A DNA stretch of 35,312 bases from a virus, in the IMG/VR virus record IMGVR_UViG_3300034198_019599, positions 1 through 35,312 of that record; one strand, written 5' to 3'. Both the position numbers and the translations under genes were made by a program. Below the pieces are notes generated by a model, which ran no database searches, had not been told where the DNA came from, and was given only the letters and a program-made list of their open reading frames with translations. Numbering within the stretch: the first letter of the stretch is position 1; each line of letters begins with the position of its first letter. This document shows positions 14,095 through 22,589 of this stretch, piece by piece.

Positions 14095-15257
14095 TGGCTA
14101 AGAAAAAACATCCTGGAGTTTGGGGTTGGGTTCAAGACCACGCAACTACAATTGAGGCAGGTCTTGCTGTTGGAGCTACTATTTTAGCTCCTGAACTTGC
14201 TATTCCTATTATAGCGTTAACGGGAGTTGCTGTTGCTACTCAGAATGTCTATAACTCAGTGCATAATTCTTCTAAACCTACAACAAAAAAACCCACAACA
14301 AAAAAACCTACAAATACGGATACAGGCAGTGCGCCAGTTGTTCCTTGGAAAAAAGTTGCTCCATACACAGGTACTTATCAATACAACGCCCCTATGGTAA
14401 GAGATTCCGAGTTTAATTTTCCAAGTCTTGATGATACCAGTGTATTTGGGCACGTAGATTTACAAGCTTATGAAAATGTTAAAAATGCTTGGGTATCAAG
14501 TTACGGAAATCAAAAAGCTGCAAAAGGAGCTTTTCAAATGGATAGGTACCTTTGGAAATCTTCTGAAGCAATGAAGAGTGTTAAATCTTATTTAGCTACT
14601 CAAAAACAAGTAGTTCCAACAAATATGTATGGTTTTAGATTTTTGTATAATCCACAAACAATAGAAATGACTTGGGGTCAATCAAGTTTTACTAATAATC
14701 AAGCTTTACTACAAGGATTGGACACCATTCATCCAATTGCTCCCGGAAGTATGGCTTCTGGAATTACTTTTACAATTCCACTTAACCGTATACAAGATGC
14801 AAATTACTTAAATCCAGACGGAAGTTATGCTGTACCAATAACCTCAGCTCAAGCACAAGTTATACCAACAAGCGTCCCTATTGAAGTACGCCCTGTTAAT
14901 CTCCCGTATTTTTATGATGTACCAATTTCTGAACGTAAATTAATCTACGAACGCGGAACTATGTACGATATAGAATGGCTGATGAAAGCAATCAACGGGT
15001 GGGCATTTTTAGACCATACTTCAGATGTAAGTGGTTTAAAAACAAATGACATGGGATTTATTTTGCAGTTTCCGGTAGAATTACACTTGGGAAATGCAAT
15101 GCGTTACCGGGTTCAAGTAACGGATATTAGAATTACTCATATTATTTTTAATCCAAGAATGATTCCAATTTTTTCACAAGTAACGTTTACTTGTAGAAGA
15201 TTCCCAGAACAATCTTTCAGTGAAATTAGCAAATATGCTGACCCTGCAACAAAATGA
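14094..15257 (+). CDS. CIS-tube-like distal tail/hub protein
   Basis: 387 residues, one-base TAATG overlap with the tape measure gene. Residues about 20-50 are strongly hydrophobic (LAVGATILAPELAIPIIALT), followed by a PTTKKPTTKKPT linker. The conserved core contains YGFRFLYNPQTIEMTWG, a phrase like the FxFNPxxI motif of contractile-injection tube/LysM-type proteins, and a C-terminal MRYRVQVTDIRITHIIFNP strand region. It lies after the tape measure and before the gp53-like gene, so it likely links tube to baseplate. The membrane-like N-terminus is unusual for a tail protein. Confidence 0.6.
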   Translation: MAKKKHPGVWGWVQDHATTIEAGLAVGATILAPELAIPIIALTGVAVATQNVYNSVHNSSKPTTKKPTTKKPTNTDTGSAPVVPWKKVAPYTGTYQYNAPMVRDSEFNFPSLDDTSVFGHVDLQAYENVKNAWVSSYGNQKAAKGAFQMDRYLWKSSEAMKSVKSYLATQKQVVPTNMYGFRFLYNPQTIEMTWGQSSFTNNQALLQGLDTIHPIAPGSMASGITFTIPLNRIQDANYLNPDGSYAVPITSAQAQVIPTSVPIEVRPVNLPYFYDVPISERKLIYERGTMYDIEWLMKAINGWAFLDHTSDVSGLKTNDMGFILQFPVELHLGNAMRYRVQVTDIRITHIIFNPRMIPIFSQVTFTCRRFPEQSFSEISKYADPATK

Positions 15258-15272
15258 CAAGGTGGTAAACAC

Positions 15273-15548
15273 ATGATTTATTCTGATAGTCGTTATATTG
15301 ACGGTGTTTTGCCAGTTGTGTACCGCGAGTATACCCAAACTCATGAACAAGCTGTTTATAGAGTTTGGCCTTCATACACAGTAGATTACTTATTTTACAC
15401 CGTAAACGAAATTGACCGAATAGAGGCAATCGCTACAAAGTTTTTAGGTGACCCAGAACTATGGTGGCGCATTATGGATGTTAACCCAGAAATTTTAAAC
15501 CCGTTTGAAATTCTTCCCGGAACACAGCTAAGGATTCCAAGTGCCTAG
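15273..15548 (+). CDS. Baseplate wedge gp53-like protein
   Basis: 91 residues. After a short N-terminal arm, the segment DRIEAIATKFLGDPELWWRI, then MDVNPEILNPFEILPGTQLRIPS, is the LysM-like fold of gp53-type and P2 gpX-type baseplate proteins (D..W..I...N.......L..G..L.IP). It likely binds baseplate partners, not peptidoglycan. AAGGTGG upstream is the ribosome site. The next gene begins inside its last codons (eight-base overlap). Confidence 0.8.
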   Translation: MIYSDSRYIDGVLPVVYREYTQTHEQAVYRVWPSYTVDYLFYTVNEIDRIEAIATKFLGDPELWWRIMDVNPEILNPFEILPGTQLRIPSA

Positions 15549-16797
15549 AGTCACTAGACAGTTAAGGTACGGTACCGACTATAGGGTAACTTTTCCTGAT
15601 TTTCCATCATTTAAAGTGCAACCTAAAAAGTTCAGGCTTATTCAAGCACAAGGACAACATGATGTTCTTGAGCTTACTTTTCCTGTTATTAATCCATTTT
15701 TTCAAAGAGCATTTAAAACAGGTGCCTTAGTTAGTTTTGTTTGGCAAACAGGTAGAGCTAAAGGTGAATTTGTTGGGCACATGTACAGTGTTACAACACT
15801 AACTCAAACAACCCAACAAAGAGATACTGTTATGACGTGTTTGGGCACAGGATTTAATTTAAAAGAAGGTGGAGCAAAAGTTTGGAATAACAAAACTGCA
15901 TCTGAAATAGTTACAGATATTGCAAAAATTACAAAATTAAAACCTGTAATTACTCCACATCCCGTTAGATTTTCTCAACAAGCTTTAATTGGGCACACTT
16001 TGTGGGAAAAAATACAAGAACTTGGTCATAGGGTTGGTTACGTTGCTCATATCTATGGTGTTGAATTGCATTTTCATCCAATTGATAAAATGATTGATGC
16101 TTTTATGACCAATATTCCAGTTTTGTCTTTTCAAGATGTTCATTACAACTCAGGAAGCAATTTAGAAGGGCAAACTTTAGATGTATTTAAACCCGTATCT
16201 GGAGACATACACGAAGGTGGTACCAATAGCAATAAAGATAAAGTAATTTCAGGAATAGATAGCACTACTGGAAAAGCTTTTAGCTACACGGCATCTCCTC
16301 ATCAAGTAGGAAAAAATATTAGGCATATGTCTTCTGCTCCGTTATTTCAAGAAATAATTCCATCAAGAGTGGTAGATAGCCCTTCGGAAGCTAAAGCTAT
16401 GGCTAACGCATTTGCAGATTTAGCAAGATTTTCTCATCACGCTGAAGGCCAAGCCCAAGGCGACCCCCGTATTGCTCCCTATAGAACAGTAGAAATTAGT
16501 GGAACCGGAGCTGCAACAGATGGCTTTTGGGTAGTAAAACACGTTACCCATACCGGGTTTATGGATGGAAGATATATTTCAGAATTTTCTTGTATGACAG
16601 ACGGAGTTGGGGAGAATAAAACAGATGGAAACAGACCCCTTTCATCGCCAACATTATCTGGTACAAGAAATATTCCTTTGGAAACTGTTACAGGCATAAA
16701 GGTTAAAAGCACTCCTGCTAAACTCAGTGCTCCAACACAACTGTTTAGTCAAGGAAATTTAACCTATAAAGCATTTCCTAGAAAGTGGGTAGGTTAA
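15541..16797 (+). CDS. Baseplate hub protein (gpD/gp27-like)
   Basis: 418 residues, GTG start in an eight-base overlap. The order of elements, with an N-terminal beta barrel (YRVTFPDFPSFKVQPKKF), then LELTFPVINPF, a TASEIVTDIAKITKLKP helix, and HTLWEKIQELGHRVGYVAHI, is typical of the phage late-control D/gp27 hub fold. The C-terminal 60 residues are Thr/Ser/Pro-rich. The hub trimer joins the tube to the spike encoded 1.9 kb downstream. Confidence 0.8.
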   Translation: MPRVTRQLRYGTDYRVTFPDFPSFKVQPKKFRLIQAQGQHDVLELTFPVINPFFQRAFKTGALVSFVWQTGRAKGEFVGHMYSVTTLTQTTQQRDTVMTCLGTGFNLKEGGAKVWNNKTASEIVTDIAKITKLKPVITPHPVRFSQQALIGHTLWEKIQELGHRVGYVAHIYGVELHFHPIDKMIDAFMTNIPVLSFQDVHYNSGSNLEGQTLDVFKPVSGDIHEGGTNSNKDKVISGIDSTTGKAFSYTASPHQVGKNIRHMSSAPLFQEIIPSRVVDSPSEAKAMANAFADLARFSHHAEGQAQGDPRIAPYRTVEISGTGAATDGFWVVKHVTHTGFMDGRYISEFSCMTDGVGENKTDGNRPLSSPTLSGTRNIPLETVTGIKVKSTPAKLSAPTQLFSQGNLTYKAFPRKWVG

Positions 16798-17195
16798 TGG
16801 AAACAGCTATTTCTTTACCTTTTTCTATAGATGCTTATGGCGCAGTCACCGCTGCTACGACTCAAGATAAGATTTGGTCTGACCGAGTTCGTTCTGTACT
16901 TGGAACAAACTTTAATGAACGCATAATGAGGCCAACTTTTGGCGGTTTAGTTCCTTCTGTTTTTATGGAAACAGTTGACCATGCAACAACTATGTTAGAA
17001 GTAGAAGTAAGGACCACGTTTGCAACGCAACTTCCGTCCTTAACTTTACAATCTGTAGATATTGTATACGATGAGTACTCAGACTCTATGAATGTTAGTG
17101 TTTTGTACAGTTTGCCTGATGAAAAAATAGCAAGCACAACTATTGCATTAATTACTGTTGATGGAACTAACCCAGCAAACCAGGAGAACCTATGA
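16797..17195 (+). CDS. Baseplate wedge gp25-like protein
   Basis: 132 residues from ATG 16797 (TAATG overlap; an upstream in-frame GTG at 16785 is inside the hub gene). The DRVRSVLGTNFNERIMRPTF segment followed by GGLVPSVF is the signature of the GPW/gp25 family, where the ER(I/V)MRP(T/E)(F/Y)G motif sits near residue 45. It is lysozyme-like in fold but a structural part of the wedge and starts sheath assembly. ATGA overlap with the following gene. Confidence 0.9.
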   Translation: METAISLPFSIDAYGAVTAATTQDKIWSDRVRSVLGTNFNERIMRPTFGGLVPSVFMETVDHATTMLEVEVRTTFATQLPSLTLQSVDIVYDEYSDSMNVSVLYSLPDEKIASTTIALITVDGTNPANQENL

Positions 17196-18739
17196 CAATA
17201 ACACCCCCATCCTTTACTCCAATATCAGTTGACTACACAAGCCGCGACTACTACTCAATTCGTGACGAAATGATTGCCCGTGTTCAAGACCGACTTCCTG
17301 CTTGGACAGCTACTAATCCTGCTGACTTTGGCCTTGCTTTAATAGAAGCTTTTTCTTATATGGGCGATTTAATGTCTTTTTATATTGATAGATTAGCTAA
17401 TGAAGCATTTTTGTCTACTGCAACGCAAAGAGACAGCGTGTTTAACTTAGCAAGAACTTACGGGTATACCCCATCTGGGCACAAAGCTGCAACAGTAAGT
17501 TTAAAATTTACAAATTCATCTAGTAGCAACATTACAATTCCGGCAGGAACGGTTGTGTACGGAGATATTGTGACAGGTTCAAACAACGATGTTGTTCAAC
17601 AAATTTACTTTACAACATCAACTAGCAGTGTAGCGCTTGCAAACAACTATGTTTATGTAACAGCTACACAAGGCCAGTCTGTTTCATTAGTCTCAACCTC
17701 TGCAAATTCTTATGGTGAGTATCTTGGTTCTTCTGATGGAAGCCCTAATCAAGTATTTGCACTTGGAGAAACTCCAGTAGTTAGTAAATCAATTACTGTT
17801 TACGTTAAAGATGGAACATCGTATTCCAAATGGAAAGAAGTTGACCACGTTTTAGACAGCGGTTTTAGCGACCAAGTTTTTTCTACGTTTACTGATTCTG
17901 ACAACAATACTTATATTCAATTTGGTAATGGTATTTCCGGTTTAATTCCCATAAACCTTAAAGAAATTAGAGCGCAATACATTGTTGGTGGAGGAGCTGC
18001 AGGAAACATTAACAGTGGAATAATTACAAACATTGAATATGTACCCGGATTAAACACAAACCAATACGCCGCATTTGTTACAAACATATCTGTATTAAAT
18101 GAAAAAACAGCAAACGGTGGTTATGACCCTGACAGTATTGAGTTAGTACGTTATTTAGCTCCGCTATATTTAAGAGCAAATAGCCGAGCTGTAACTTTGA
18201 CAGACTTTGCTAGTCTTGCAATAGGTGCTGGAGCAGGAAAAGCTAACGCTGTTTCAGGAGGTAGTTGGACTTCTGTAACTCTTTACGTTGCACCAAAACC
18301 GTCTGTTACAAATGAAGTAGCACCAGGATATGACCAAGATGGTGCAACAACTGCCGATTTTGCAAACTTATCAACAGCTGTTACCACTTACTTAACTCCA
18401 AATCTTTTAATTGGTACTTCTCTTACAATACAACCACCCACTTACGTTGACATCATTCTTGGTGTTCAATACCAAGCAAGACCTCAATACACTCACTTAG
18501 AAGTTGAAGCTGAAATAAAAGCTGCACTACTTGATTATTACGGATATACCAATACAAGTTTTGCGCAAGAAATCCATCAACAAGACATTGAGTATACATT
18601 AAATGGGTTAACATCCGTAAAAGTTGCAAAAGTAACAGTGCTTCATCGTCAAGGTGGCTCTGGTACAGTAACCCTTACTGGGGGCGCTGGAGAATTATTC
18701 CGCCTTCAAGAAGGCAACATAAGTCTTGGGTCGTTGTAA
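17192..18739 (+). CDS. Baseplate wedge gp6/J-like protein
   Basis: 515 residues. The N-terminus YTSRDYYSIRDEMI, then NPADFGLALIEAFSYMGDLM and SFYIDRLANEAFLSTATQRD, matches the baseplate_J/gp6 family. A middle Ser/Thr-rich beta region follows, then the conserved YLAPLYLRANSRAVTLTDFA and the C-terminal half of the fold (VDIILGVQYQARPQYTHLEV). It forms the ring-like connection around the hub and triggers sheath contraction. Coupled by ATGA to the gp25-like gene and by TAATG to the spike gene. Confidence 0.9.
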   Translation: MTITPPSFTPISVDYTSRDYYSIRDEMIARVQDRLPAWTATNPADFGLALIEAFSYMGDLMSFYIDRLANEAFLSTATQRDSVFNLARTYGYTPSGHKAATVSLKFTNSSSSNITIPAGTVVYGDIVTGSNNDVVQQIYFTTSTSSVALANNYVYVTATQGQSVSLVSTSANSYGEYLGSSDGSPNQVFALGETPVVSKSITVYVKDGTSYSKWKEVDHVLDSGFSDQVFSTFTDSDNNTYIQFGNGISGLIPINLKEIRAQYIVGGGAAGNINSGIITNIEYVPGLNTNQYAAFVTNISVLNEKTANGGYDPDSIELVRYLAPLYLRANSRAVTLTDFASLAIGAGAGKANAVSGGSWTSVTLYVAPKPSVTNEVAPGYDQDGATTADFANLSTAVTTYLTPNLLIGTSLTIQPPTYVDIILGVQYQARPQYTHLEVEAEIKAALLDYYGYTNTSFAQEIHQQDIEYTLNGLTSVKVAKVTVLHRQGGSGTVTLTGGAGELFRLQEGNISLGSL

Positions 18740-19242
18740 TGACCGATAAGGTAAAAACGTTAAATGGTGTATACAAAGCAACAGTTGTAGATATCAATGA
18801 CCCACAAAATCAAAACCGAATAAAAGTAAGTTTGCAATTTTTTAATACTCCTTTAGGGTCAACACAAAAGCCTTTAAGTACTGATTGGATTCAACCCATA
18901 AGCTCATCAGGTTTAAACCTTCCAGCTCCAGCTATTGGTCAAGGAGTATGGGTCATGTTTCAAGCGGGAGACCCAAGCCACCCTGTTTGGGTTGGGTCGT
19001 TTGGAAAATGGCAAGCTTCAAGCAAAAAGGTTTTAATTAAGCCACTGTTAAATACTGTGTCTTTATCTGGCCTAACAGACCAAATCATTGTTAATACCAA
19101 TCAAGATGGAACACAAGACATTGATTTACTAGCTACGTTGCTTGCTATGGCAAACAAAATAAAAAACCACGAGTCCCGTATAGCTTCTTTAGAAGCCCAA
19201 ATTGTCACAAAAGCAAGCATTGGGCATACACACGCAGTTTAA
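18739..19242 (+). CDS. Baseplate spike protein, gp5/gpV-like OB fold
   Basis: 167 residues. Residues about 8-95 read as an OB fold: YKATVVDINDPQNQNRIKVS, then W(I/V)QPIS, a PAIGQGVWVMFQAGDP segment and HPVWVGSFG, the pattern of the gp5_OB/phage_base_V family. A short linker and a coiled coil (MANKIKNHESRIASLEAQIV) follow. The chain ends in SIGHTHAV, an HxH at residues 163-165. Iron-coordinating HxH motifs close the tips of P2 gpV-type spikes. No lysozyme domain is fused here. Confidence 0.82.
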   Translation: MTDKVKTLNGVYKATVVDINDPQNQNRIKVSLQFFNTPLGSTQKPLSTDWIQPISSSGLNLPAPAIGQGVWVMFQAGDPSHPVWVGSFGKWQASSKKVLIKPLLNTVSLSGLTDQIIVNTNQDGTQDIDLLATLLAMANKIKNHESRIASLEAQIVTKASIGHTHAV

Positions 19243-19302
19243 GCAGTAATTAACCTTTAAACCAGAGAAAATAGACCGCATAAGTTTTGAAAGGATAATA
19301 CA

Positions 19303-19692
19303 GTGGCAAACATTTCCCCGACGTACCCAACCGCATTAATCTCTTTTGGAACTGATGTTGTTGATTTTTCTGACACAGTACTTGCAACACACATCAATAC
19401 CTTGCGTGCAGAGGTTGCTTCTTTAGAGGCCGTTGTTGGCGTTAGTCCAAAATTAAGCTCAGGATGGGTAGGAAGCTTTACACAACCATCTATTAGCTAC
19501 ACATGGAATACTGTAAAAGATAGAATTAACAATATTGAATATGGTCTTGCAACTGTTTACTCCGCTATTATCCCTACGGGTGGAACAGTAAACCAAATTT
19601 TAGTTAAAAACTCTAGTACAAATTACGATTTTTCATGGGCAGCTGCCCCCTCAGGAGAAACATTTAACCCACTCTTACTTATTGGAGCATAA
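19303..19692 (+). CDS. Short fibre/baseplate appendage-like protein
   Basis: 129 residues, GTG start eight bases after AAAGGA. The N-terminal phrase YPTALISFGTDVVDF, then VLATHINTLRAEVASLEAVV with GV, is the pattern of baseplate-attachment ends of phage fibres (PTA..F......D......H.N....E...LE..VG). The rest has a NNIEYGLATV helix and a NQILVKNSSTNYDFSWA strand seen in fibre proteins. It is short and has no receptor-binding domain, so it may be an adaptor for a longer fibre or for the following protein. The 60 bases before it hold no gene. Confidence 0.6.
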   Translation: MANISPTYPTALISFGTDVVDFSDTVLATHINTLRAEVASLEAVVGVSPKLSSGWVGSFTQPSISYTWNTVKDRINNIEYGLATVYSAIIPTGGTVNQILVKNSSTNYDFSWAAAPSGETFNPLLLIGA

Positions 19693-19695
19693 TTC

Positions 19696-21705
19696 GTGTC
19701 AAAGTACGGCAATGTAATTTATGGGGGCGCCAGATACGGTGACACCCCTAAGCTTGCATACTCTGTAGAGCCAGTGTCTATAGAAGTTATAAACTTTAAT
19801 GAAGTTTACGTTTCTTGGTACAACCCTATTGGAGAGTTTAGTAGATTTAGAATTGTTAGAAATCAAAATGGTTTTCCAGAAACAGCCGAAGATGGCGTAA
19901 TTGCTTATGAAATTACCAGCACGGATGGTTCTAACCTTGCTGGAACTTTAAGTAAAACAATCCTGTTAGATGGCGAAGAAAATGCTTCAAATGAAAACTA
20001 CATACCCATAACCCCTGGGCATAACATTTACTACAGGGTGTTCTTGTACAACTCACAGGGTCTATGGGTTAAAGCAGGGGAAGTATATGACGTTGTTCCA
20101 GTAGATACGGATGTAACAGCACGACTTATAAACCTTTTGCCAAGAACTTTGGTAAGCGATGTTTTAAGTCCATTTGGGGTAGTAAACCAAAAAACAGATG
20201 CAAAAGAAGATAAAACACAAATTTATCAATTTTTAGATGGAATGGCGTTTACATACGAACAATTATTAACTCAAATTAGTTTGTTGCGCCCTTTCCATAA
20301 CATAGACCCAGCAAACTACTTAACTATTCCAGCTGAATTTTTTAGCGTAGGAATGGAGCCAGAGTCAAACCTTCCCATAATTAACCAACGCAGACTTATA
20401 AGAGAAGCTATACGTTTGTACTCTAAAAAGGGAACTGCTTTAGGAATAAAAAATTACTCTCAAGCTTTAACTGGGTTTCTAACCAATGTAATTGTTTCTC
20501 CAAATCTGTTGCTTTCTGTTCAAGACTCTACCTTTTATAAATCAACGGGTAACTGGAGAACAACAAATGCAACAATTACTTACACGAACACTTTGCAACC
20601 AAATATAACTGTAGACAATTGCGTTGACCAAGTTTACACATTAAAAATTGATGCTTCTGCTGCTGGAAATATTACTTTAGGCTATGACAACCCATTAGGG
20701 TTAGGAATTCCAATAACTGCAGGAAACAACTACACATACTCTTTGCAGGTAAAATCACCAACAAGTGCAGGCTCAGTAACTCCAACTGTTGCTTTTTTTG
20801 ACAAAACGGGAGCTCAAACATACACAGTTACAGGTTCAGCATTTACTGCTATAAATTCCTGGAAGACAGTTACTCAAACGGTTACTGCAAGCACAGCAAA
20901 TATAGGGGCAGCAAATTATGCTGGATTAAAATTAGCCTGGTCTGCTGCCGGGATTTACTACATTGATATGGTTTCATTACAAACAGGTGATGTGGCTACA
21001 TATGATGAAGCAAGATTAACCAACATTATTTTGCGTCCATCAAAAACTAACTTTATTCAAAATCCTTCTTTTGAAGTAGATGACGCTACTTGGGAATACA
21101 CAGGGTTAACATTTGCTCAAGACACAGACCATTTAGCAAAAGAAGGATTCCCAAGAAGTAACAGCGGTAAATTTACGGCAACAGGAACTACATGGGAACT
21201 GTCTAACACTTCTTTAATTCCAGTAGCAAGAGGAACTTACTTTAATGTCTCTATGTATAGCTATTCAGAAGACATGACTTCTATGACAATGACAATTGAG
21301 TTGTATGATGTTGATGGAAATTTTCTGTATTCATTTGTAAAAGAACACGAAATGGGAGCATCTTGGATGCGACAGTATGTAGGCGGTCTTACGGACTCTG
21401 AAGTATACGTAGACCATGCACACGTTAAATTTAGTGGCACATCAAATGTAGGAGATGTATTTTATATTGATATGGTTCAAGCTCAAAATACTATTGTTCC
21501 AACAGATTACTTTGACGGTTCAATGCCTTCTTCTGTAGGAGTTATTTGGGAGGGCGCTGCTCACTCTTCTAATAGCTTATACTATCCAGGTAAAGAAACC
21601 AAAATATTAAGGTTGGCTCAAACCCTTCCTAATTGGATGCCTATGAACGCCTGGTGGAGAATCTCTACTCCGGCTGGATTGGAATATCACAACCTAGATA
21701 TGTAA
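19696..21705 (+). CDS. Tail protein gpI-like with carbohydrate-binding-like modules
   Basis: 669 residues, GTG start three bases after the previous stop. Residues about 1-130 form an Fn3-like region (VYVSWYNPIGEFSRFRIVRN). About 130-255 match the P2 gpI-type wedge protein: LLPRTLVSDVL, then RRLIREAIRLYSKKGTALGI and YSQALTGF. Two jelly-roll, CBM4/9-like modules follow at about 260-435 and 450-640; the second opens with the typical FIQNPSFEVDDATWEYTG. The last 30 residues (LPNWMPMNAWWRIS) resemble a gpI-family end. Placement of glycan-binding modules on a wedge protein suggests adhesion to host wall or capsule sugars. Confidence 0.78.
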   Translation: MSKYGNVIYGGARYGDTPKLAYSVEPVSIEVINFNEVYVSWYNPIGEFSRFRIVRNQNGFPETAEDGVIAYEITSTDGSNLAGTLSKTILLDGEENASNENYIPITPGHNIYYRVFLYNSQGLWVKAGEVYDVVPVDTDVTARLINLLPRTLVSDVLSPFGVVNQKTDAKEDKTQIYQFLDGMAFTYEQLLTQISLLRPFHNIDPANYLTIPAEFFSVGMEPESNLPIINQRRLIREAIRLYSKKGTALGIKNYSQALTGFLTNVIVSPNLLLSVQDSTFYKSTGNWRTTNATITYTNTLQPNITVDNCVDQVYTLKIDASAAGNITLGYDNPLGLGIPITAGNNYTYSLQVKSPTSAGSVTPTVAFFDKTGAQTYTVTGSAFTAINSWKTVTQTVTASTANIGAANYAGLKLAWSAAGIYYIDMVSLQTGDVATYDEARLTNIILRPSKTNFIQNPSFEVDDATWEYTGLTFAQDTDHLAKEGFPRSNSGKFTATGTTWELSNTSLIPVARGTYFNVSMYSYSEDMTSMTMTIELYDVDGNFLYSFVKEHEMGASWMRQYVGGLTDSEVYVDHAHVKFSGTSNVGDVFYIDMVQAQNTIVPTDYFDGSMPSSVGVIWEGAAHSSNSLYYPGKETKILRLAQTLPNWMPMNAWWRISTPAGLEYHNLDM

Positions 21706-21714
21706 GATGGTCTC

Positions 21715-21993
21715 ATGGTTGACCTAATAATATCTGTACTACTTTCCGGAATAGCAGTCACATTCGCAATTGAATTCTTTTCTCTTGCATTGGTCTGGTT
21801 CTTTGATAAAGAAAGAATTTATTCCGTATTAGCATTGCCGTTAAGTTTTGGCGCATTAATCTGTATGTATCAAATTGACAGAATTTTCTTTGTATCTGTT
21901 CCGGCAAGTGCTTTTGTTGTTTTGTTATTAAACAAACTGGTTAATAAACCAGTTATTATCAATACTCCTAGACGAAATCTTCCAAAACTCTAA
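21715..21993 (+). CDS. Small membrane protein with three TM segments (holin candidate)
   Basis: 92 residues with hydrophobic stretches at about 2-29 (LIISVLLSGIAVTFAIEFFS...), 37-54 and 56-77, a short charged loop (DKERIYS) and a basic, Pro-rich C-terminus (NTPRRNLPKL). Size, topology and location after the tail genes fit a holin, but there is no endolysin gene in the window, so another phage membrane function is possible. It overlaps the next gene by TAATG. Confidence 0.6.
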   Translation: MVDLIISVLLSGIAVTFAIEFFSLALVWFFDKERIYSVLALPLSFGALICMYQIDRIFFVSVPASAFVVLLLNKLVNKPVIINTPRRNLPKL

Positions 21994-22586
21994 TGAAGAT
22001 AGCTATCTTCTCAGATGAAAATATTGATGTATCTCAAGGTATTGACGAGATAATTACAAAGTATTCGGAGGAGTCTCCCGAGGTTCTTTTTCCCGTCAAA
22101 ATAAACCAAGATGAGTTTTCTCAATCGGTAATCCGAAAATGTTTAGAGAACAAAGTTAAAGTAACTGCGTACTTTAAGAACGCTGCAGGGTTAGACCATC
22201 TGCTAAAGCAAGCGGACGACATAGTCATATGCGATGACCCCATCAAGGAAGTTTTGCGTCAACTTGACCCAACATCGGCTGTTGGCATTGTTTGGACTGA
22301 TAGCCTAAACGACCACTTGATTCTTCATACCCTTGAAGATTTTGCTTTAGATGTCTGGGACATAACGGAAGGGTTAGACCGAGTGGAGATGGAAGATGAC
22401 CCGTTTCTGAGCATGAACCCTGACGACTTGCACGATGCCATTCACAAAACGGTTGGGGTGCTTGTTGATATGTTTGCGGCCTATATAGCCACGACGGTTA
22501 TGGACTCGTTGGGAGAAGCGGTACTAGAGACCTTGTTAAAGAACCCTAGAAAAGATATTAAACCATTTGATGATTTGGACGAATAG
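21993..22586 (+). CDS. Hypothetical acidic protein, 197 aa
   Basis: I do not recognise it. The first half alternates beta strands and helices (MKIAIFSDENIDVSQG, VKVTAYFKNAAGL, DDIVICDDPIKEVLRQ, AVGIVWTDS), which reads like a Rossmann-type nucleotide- or ligand-binding fold. The second half is helical and acidic with FAAYIATTVMDSLGEAVLET. It starts in the TAATG overlap with the membrane protein and is followed after three bases by the winged-helix gene, on the border between structural and replication modules. Any regulatory role is inference. Confidence 0.65.
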   Translation: MKIAIFSDENIDVSQGIDEIITKYSEESPEVLFPVKINQDEFSQSVIRKCLENKVKVTAYFKNAAGLDHLLKQADDIVICDDPIKEVLRQLDPTSAVGIVWTDSLNDHLILHTLEDFALDVWDITEGLDRVEMEDDPFLSMNPDDLHDAIHKTVGVLVDMFAAYIATTVMDSLGEAVLETLLKNPRKDIKPFDDLDE

Positions 22587-22589
22587 CTC

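Noticed and set aside
19272-19299. Promoter-like TAGACC-16-GATAAT before the fibre-like gene
   Set aside because: The -10-like box ends three bases before the GTG start, so transcription would begin inside the gene. AAAGGA in the same place is better explained as a ribosome site.
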